Shown here in pieces: positions 59,266 through 64,000 of a DNA stretch of 64,000 nt. Numbering within the stretch: position 1 is the first letter of the stretch; each line of letters starts with the position of its first letter. This DNA comes from Brassica napus (lineage: Eukaryota > Streptophyta > Magnoliopsida > Brassicales > Brassicaceae). Both the position numbers and the translations under genes were made by a program. The notes below the pieces were generated by a model. The model saw only the letters and a list, made by a program, of their open reading frames with translations, did not search any database and had not been told where the DNA came from. The stretch is from positions 124,001 to 188,000 of the forward strand of contig NC_063435.1 of NCBI RefSeq assembly GCF_020379485.1, read 5' to 3'.

Positions 59266-60633
59266 TTCTGTTTGTATGATCGAGATAAAACAAGATGTTA
59301 TATAAAAATGAAACTTGTCTTGTTGCTATGAAGGATCTAAGAGTACAAAGATTCTTGTATGATGATGACACTGACTCAAAATTTTAAACTGTAAAGTTAA
59401 TTTTTAAAACCTTCCAGATGGTCCAGTGTGTCTCCTTCTTTTTCGAGTTTAAAACCTTCTGGTTCAGCCAGTGTTATTCACTACGCTGACTTTACCTACT
59501 TTACTTTGTACGAACCTGAGAACACAAGCCAGCTTTTAACTATTTTTCTTTTATAAATAAGCATCACTTTTATTACAGAGAACTTTTTAGTCCTTTTTGA
59601 ACAGACTTTAGATCGAACAGACACACTCAGATGGCTATTGGATTCGTCTGATCGGCTGATCTGAATGGTTACGGAGGAAAGCAATGACGTAACAATCGAG
59701 TACTTGGAATTAAAATATTAAAAAGTAAATAAATAATGTGGTTCTTTTTGTAATTATAAGAGAATATGGTTAGTTATTGTAAAACAGAAAAACATAAGGG
59801 GCTAAGGTTGTAATTTACTTCCCGTGAAATTCATCGGAGAGATTCTTTTCTTTGGGGGAACTGGTAGATTAAATAATCTTTCAGACAAAACGACGTCTTA
59901 TCGGAGATTGGAACTTCAGATCGTCTCTCTCTCTGTTTCTTGTTTTCAAGGTGTGACCTTTCTTCCTCAAACCAACTTTCTTTCTAGGGTTTTTGTTCTT
60001 TTGCTTCAGTCATTTCTATAACTTTGTGTGTTTGACTTAGAAGCTAACCTAGTTGACTTACAGAACCTGATAAAGAGTTTCTGCTTCGGTTATTTTGATT
60101 TAAAACGTTAGTTCTGTTTCAGATATTTAGATGAGAGATGTTTCTCAGCTTCAATTCATAGCTGCCGCTTCACTTCACTGCTGCTCGTTGTTTTTTTTAG
60201 TTAGTCAATACTGAGTCAACTCGGATGTGAATGAAACACTGACTAGTTTGTTTTTTTTCTACTAATTGGAATTGCAAATTGAAAAAAAAAAACTCAGCTA
60301 CTGAAGCTACTTCACTGTCATTAAAAAGTGTAATTGTTCTGTTTTTTTTTTTATGAACCAACTGATAACTTGTTCAATGTGTGTGATTGTGCTACCTTCT
60401 ATTGCTTCCACTTTCCTGATGCTATTCAATGAATTGGCTTTGATTGAATATGTGATATTAGATACTCTATTTATTAGGATTAGAGAACTACAAGCTGCAC
60501 TATGAGTTTGTAATATTCCTCTATAACTCTTAATACAGGCTTTACTCCATCTGATGTAATTCTATGTGCACGAGGAAAACTCTAGAGGGTACCAGTATTT
60601 AGTAATAACAGAGACTTGTATGAAAAGAATAGA
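59266..60633 (+). promoter_or_regulatory. TGA5 promoter, leader and probable leader intron
   Basis: About 1.37 kb between the divergent CYP712A and TGA5 genes. A CT-rich stretch near 59925-59945 (TCTCTCTCTCTGTTTC) followed by TTCAAG|GTGTGACC at about 59949 could be the first leader exon and its donor. The matching acceptor before the ATG at 60634 was not fixed. A possible upstream ORF starts at 60620 (see findings). Confidence 0.4.
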
Positions 60634-62367
60634 ATGGGAGATACAAGTCCAAGAACATCAGGCTCAACAGATGGCGACATGGATCAAAACAACCTAATGG
60701 TTAAGCTTGTAAAAATTGCTTCTCTATACTCATTAAATGGCCATCGTTTCTAAATGAGACAGTGTTTCTGCAGTACGATGGTGGGCATGTGGGTGAGTCT
60801 AGCGACCGTTCAAAGGAGAAAATGGATCAAAAGGTGATCCATACATTTTTATAAGTAGTAACAGTTTGTCTTTCTAGTTGATGACCCATTCATTTATTTA
60901 TTTTTTGTTGATAATTGTGATCAACAGACGGTTCGTAGGCTCGCTCAAAACCGTGAGGCTGCAAGGAAAAGCAGATTGAGGAAAAAAGTATGCTTACTAC
61001 TTTGTTTTCAAACTTTTTTTTTTTATGTTTTCTACAAACGTTGAGATGTTAATTGGGTACTGCACTTTCAGGCATATGTTCAGCAGCTAGAGAACAGCCG
61101 TTTGAAGCTAACACAACTTGAACAGGAGCTGCAAAGAGCTAGGCAACAAGGTGTCTTTATCTCAAGCTCTGGAGACCAAGCCCATTCTACTACTGGAAAT
61201 GGTGAGTTGTGTCTGAATCTCTCTATCCGAAGAGTATATTTTGGTGCAATCTTTCTATGGATTTGATTAGTTATACTCCGTCGATTTTAGATTTGTGCAC
61301 ACAGATTAATAATTTTGTATATTTTCTAAATAAAAACATCATTATTACCTATTATATCTAACCATATTTCAACCAATAAAAAATACTCTGGAGAATAAAT
61401 TTAGTTCTAAAACAATATTTATTTTGTAACAAAAATTACTCTACAACACTCAATATAAAACGGAGAGAGTATTTGTTATCAAGTAGTTTAGCCTATGGTG
61501 ATGATCTCGTGTATGCTTCTCTGCTATATAGGGGCAATGGCGTTTGATGCAGAGTACAGACGCTGGCAGGAAGATAAGAACAGAAAGATGAAGGAGCTGA
61601 GCTCTGCTTTGGACTCTCATGCGAGTGAACCTGAGCTTAGGACAATCGTAGAAGCAGTGTTAGCTCACTACGAGGAGCTTTTCAGGATAAAAAGCAACGC
61701 AGCTAAGAACGATGTCTTCCATTTACTATCAGGGATGTGGAAAACACCAGCTGAGAGATGTTTCCTGTGGCTTGGCGGTTTCCGTTCATCAGACCTTCTC
61801 AAGGTAATAGACTAAGTAGTTAAAGGAAGAAACAGTTTATAAACAAACTCTCAAACTTTTTATTACACAGCTTATAGCGAGTCAGGTGGAACCATTGACG
61901 GAACAACAATCACAAGACCTAAACAACTTGCAAGAATCTTCTCAACAAGCGGAAGATGCTTTGTCTCAAGGGATGGACAGCTTACAGCAATCACTCTCCG
62001 AGACTTTATCAAGCGGGACTCTTGGTTCAAGCTCGTCAGGGAACGTGGCTAACTACATGGGTCAGATGGCTATGGCGATGGGGAAGTTAGGTACACTTGA
62101 AGGATTCCTCCGCCAGGTAAACGTTACAAATTGTCGTTGTTTGTTGTTGCTAGACCAAAACAACTTGAAGTAATAGTTTTGATAAAGAGCCATCTGTTTT
62201 TGTTATGTGTTGTGTGGCAGGCTGATAACTTGAGGCTACAAACATATCAACAAATGTTGAGAAAGTTAACAACCAGACAGTCAGCTAGGGCTCTCCTTGC
62301 GATACATGAGTATTCGTTGCGGTTACGTGCTCTTAGCTCTCTATGGTTAGCTAGACCAAGAGAGTGA
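60634..62367 (+). CDS. TGA5: bZIP transcription factor TGA5 (clade II TGA)
   Basis: Seven exons: 60634-60699, 60774-60833, 60928-60987, 61072-61201, 61532-61803, 61871-62116 and 62221-62367. They give 326 residues (Arabidopsis TGA5 about 330). The bZIP is RRLAQNREAARKSRLRKKAY then VQQLENSRLKLTQLEQELQR. The DOG1/TGA C-terminal domain follows (SHASEPELRTIVEAVLAHYE, NDVFHLLSGMWKTPAERCFL). The protein ends SSLWLARPRE. The N-terminus MGDTSPRTSGSTDGD and GAMAFDAEYRRWQEDKNRKM favour TGA5 over TGA2. Clade II TGAs bind as-1/TGACG sites in the nucleus, interact with NPR1 in salicylic acid defence, and act in detoxification. Position fits At5g06960 (recalled). Confidence 0.95.
61276..61469. mobile_element. 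Degenerate Tc1/mariner-type MITE in TGA5 intron 4
   Basis: TA-flanked (61274-61275 and 61470-61471), with ends CTCCGTCGATTTTAGATTTG and, reverse-complemented, CTCTCTCCGTTTTATATTGA. The ends match imperfectly; the interior is AT-rich. It looks like an old Stowaway-like insertion. Confidence 0.5.
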
Positions 62368-63402
62368 ACCATATCACATGCCAACTGTTTAGTCTTTTTT
62401 ACCTTCAAAGAAGGGCTACAAAATTTGAGATTGCCTAAGATTCTTAGCATATTATATGATTTGATGACTTTTGAGTATCTAGCTCTTATACTATAGTGTA
62501 TGATTAGATTGTATTTGTGTTATATTGTGTTTTGAGATTATAAAGTTTATTTTTGAAGTACTTCAAACATTGATGAGAAGACAAAAGAAGAACATAGTAG
62601 TGTTGTGTCTTTCACCTCTTATACTTACATGTCACGTGTTACAGACCAAATCTAGTGAATATACTCATATAGTCAACATGGGATTTGAATGAGCAGGTGG
62701 AAAACTAATCATGGATTGTTATTCGAGGAGAAACTCACTGTGCCTAGCTATGAGGAGACATCAGATTCATACTCATGTATGATATGTGGGGTGGATGGAG
62801 CACGAACTGTCGGAAAGCTGCAGAGAAATGCATCGACTTCGATGTGATTAACAATGGCTTCAGCGGAGGCTTATATTCAATACACACTCTGATCAGCTTC
62901 GTTGACTTTGTTCCTAAATTTTCATCTTCTCGATATAATATAATTACCTGATCGACCTGAAGCATCAAAACCACATATTGATGTACATGTAACGTTACAA
63001 TTAGTCAAAAAAAGATTCTTCTTATTAAAAATATTCCAAGGAGACGCGGAAACATAAGTAAGTGGGAAACAACATTCGAAACAGCAGCTTATAGAATTAG
63101 TCTTACAACCAAACGTAGACAACTAATGGCTCTCACCAAAACACAAAACTTAGATTAATCTGAGATATGCCCCCGACCATAAACTAGAACCGGCGAAACT
63201 GAAATATAATTCGTATATATATAAATATATCAAAGAAAGTCGCAGACAATACACACGTTTGCAAACAAAACAAAAGATCAAACTCCAACGTGCGTTCCAT
63301 TAGTGTCTAAAGTCTAAACATTGTATAAAGATTTGATCATTAGTCTAAATACTCATTCCAACCCGAGAAAAAAAATTTCGTTATTTTTTTCTCTTTCGTA
63401 AT
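62368..63402. other. TGA5 3' side and promoter of the DUF617 gene
   Basis: No gene recognised. The 62.69-62.95 kb part is less AT-rich than its surroundings and may be a decayed exon, but no protein family is apparent in any frame. Confidence 0.5.
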
Positions 63403-64000
63403 ATGGCAACACCACCGTTAACCCCAAGGATGCTAATATCCCCTCTCGGCAGCCCACGCGCCAAAAAATCAACCGCCACCGTAATGCCTGAGATCACCCT
63501 AGAGCAGCCCTCAAGCAAGACCAACAAATCCCCCGGCTCCAAATCCACGAAACTCTTCCGCCGCGTCCGCTCCGCCTTCCGCTCCCTCCCCATCATGTCC
63601 CCGATGTGCAAACTCCCCATGGGAGGCGCGCGTCTCCACGAGAACCACGTCCACGGAGGGACGCGCGTCACGGGGACGCTCTTCGGGTACCGCAAAACGC
63701 GCGTGAACCTCGCGGTTCAGGAGAACCCTCGCTCTCTCCCCATACTCCTCCTGGAGCTGGCCATCCCCACGGGGAAGCTGCTCCAGGATCTTGGCGTTGG
63801 ACTCGTGAGGATCGCGCTAGAGTGCGAGAAGAAGCCGAGCGAGAAGACGAAGATTGTTGACGAGCCGATATGGGCGTTGTACTGTAACGGGAAGAAGTCC
63901 GGGTACGGGGTGAAGAGGGAGCCCACGGAGGAGGATTTGGTTGTGATGCAGATGCTTCATGCTGTTTCGATGGGAGCTGGTGTGTTGCCGGTGACTAGTG
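63403..64000 (+). CDS. MIZU-KUSSEI1-like protein (DUF617), 5' part
   Basis: The frame starts at ATG 63403 (MATPPLTPRM) and is open to the window edge (199 residues so far). A Ser/Thr/Pro-rich N-terminus with basic KSTKLFRRVRSAFRSLPIM leads into the DUF617 domain (GTRVTGTLFGYRKTRVNLAV, SLPILLLELAIPTGKLLQDL, GLVRIALECEK, then PIWALYCNGKKSGYGVKREP). This family includes MIZ1, needed for root hydrotropism and linked to ER membranes. The function of this paralog is not known. GC-rich relative to its flank, as usual for intronless DUF617 genes. Position fits At5g06990 (recalled). The C-terminus is outside the window. Confidence 0.92.
   Translation, partial: MATPPLTPRMLISPLGSPRAKKSTATVMPEITLEQPSSKTNKSPGSKSTKLFRRVRSAFRSLPIMSPMCKLPMGGARLHENHVHGGTRVTGTLFGYRKTRVNLAVQENPRSLPILLLELAIPTGKLLQDLGVGLVRIALECEKKPSEKTKIVDEPIWALYCNGKKSGYGVKREPTEEDLVVMQMLHAVSMGAGVLPVTS

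Noticed and set aside
62690..62950. Possible decayed exon between TGA5 and the DUF617 gene
   Set aside because: Less AT-rich than the flanks but no frame gives a recognisable protein.

Overview
The window is plant nuclear DNA from a crucifer (Brassicaceae). Genes have many short introns with GT..AG borders, the spacers are AT-rich, and there is a nuclear tRNA-Ser gene and several plant transposon types. Gene content and order follow Arabidopsis thaliana chromosome 5 from about At5g06620 to At5g06990 (recalled, not searched), but many genes expected in between are missing. That pattern, with short TE-rich gaps, suggests one fractionated subgenome of a mesopolyploid such as Brassica or Raphanus.

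Layout. 1-1.5 kb: 3' part of a SET-domain gene (ATXR4/SDG38 type, cut by the window edge). 2.07-2.68 kb (-): an intronless, diverged TATA-binding-protein retrocopy, with what looks like a second copy of its 3' flank at 3.6 kb. 4.5-5.1 kb: one-finger C2H2 factor of GIS2 type. 7.1-13.0 kb (-): many-exon KIN-7 kinesin. 15.2-17.7 kb: gamma-tubulin complex protein GCP3, divergent from the kinesin. 18.5 kb (-): tRNA-Ser(GCU). 19.5-21.7 kb: TRICHOME BIREFRINGENCE. 22.2-24.1 kb (-): clade D PP2C with a dimeric retroposon in its intron. 25.1-25.6 kb (-): a KH/CCCH gene that has lost its first zinc finger and is probably dead.

26.6-38.9 kb is the most unusual part. A detached F-box C-terminal fragment is followed by a tandem array of one long, non-coding LTR retrotransposon (LTR-internal-LTR-internal-LTR, 27180-37292), bounded by a 5-bp target duplication ATACA. 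After it comes an F-box gene whose own C-terminus was removed by an internal deletion. 38.9-46 kb holds no gene. It contains a Stowaway-type MITE (39913-40161) and an apparently complete non-autonomous Helitron (42065-44333) with three tandem ~0.6-kb units.

46.0-48.4 kb: MYB-CC (GARP) factor. 49.7-51.4 kb: organellar mTERF protein. 51.9-53.1 kb (-): polygalacturonase-inhibiting protein. 53.6-55.4 kb (-) and 57.2-59.3 kb (-): two cytochromes P450 (CYP93D and CYP712A types), separated by decayed tandem copies of the CYP93D 5' end and promoter. 60.6-62.4 kb: bZIP factor TGA5. 63.4 kb to the end: start of a MIZU-KUSSEI1-like (DUF617) gene.

The genes do not form a pathway. Some share a process: the kinesin and GCP3 act on microtubules, TBR acts on cell-wall pectin and cellulose, and PGIP and TGA5 act in defence. 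The likely undescribed items are the non-coding LTR family and its tandem array, the Helitron with its internal triplication, and the TBP retrocopy.
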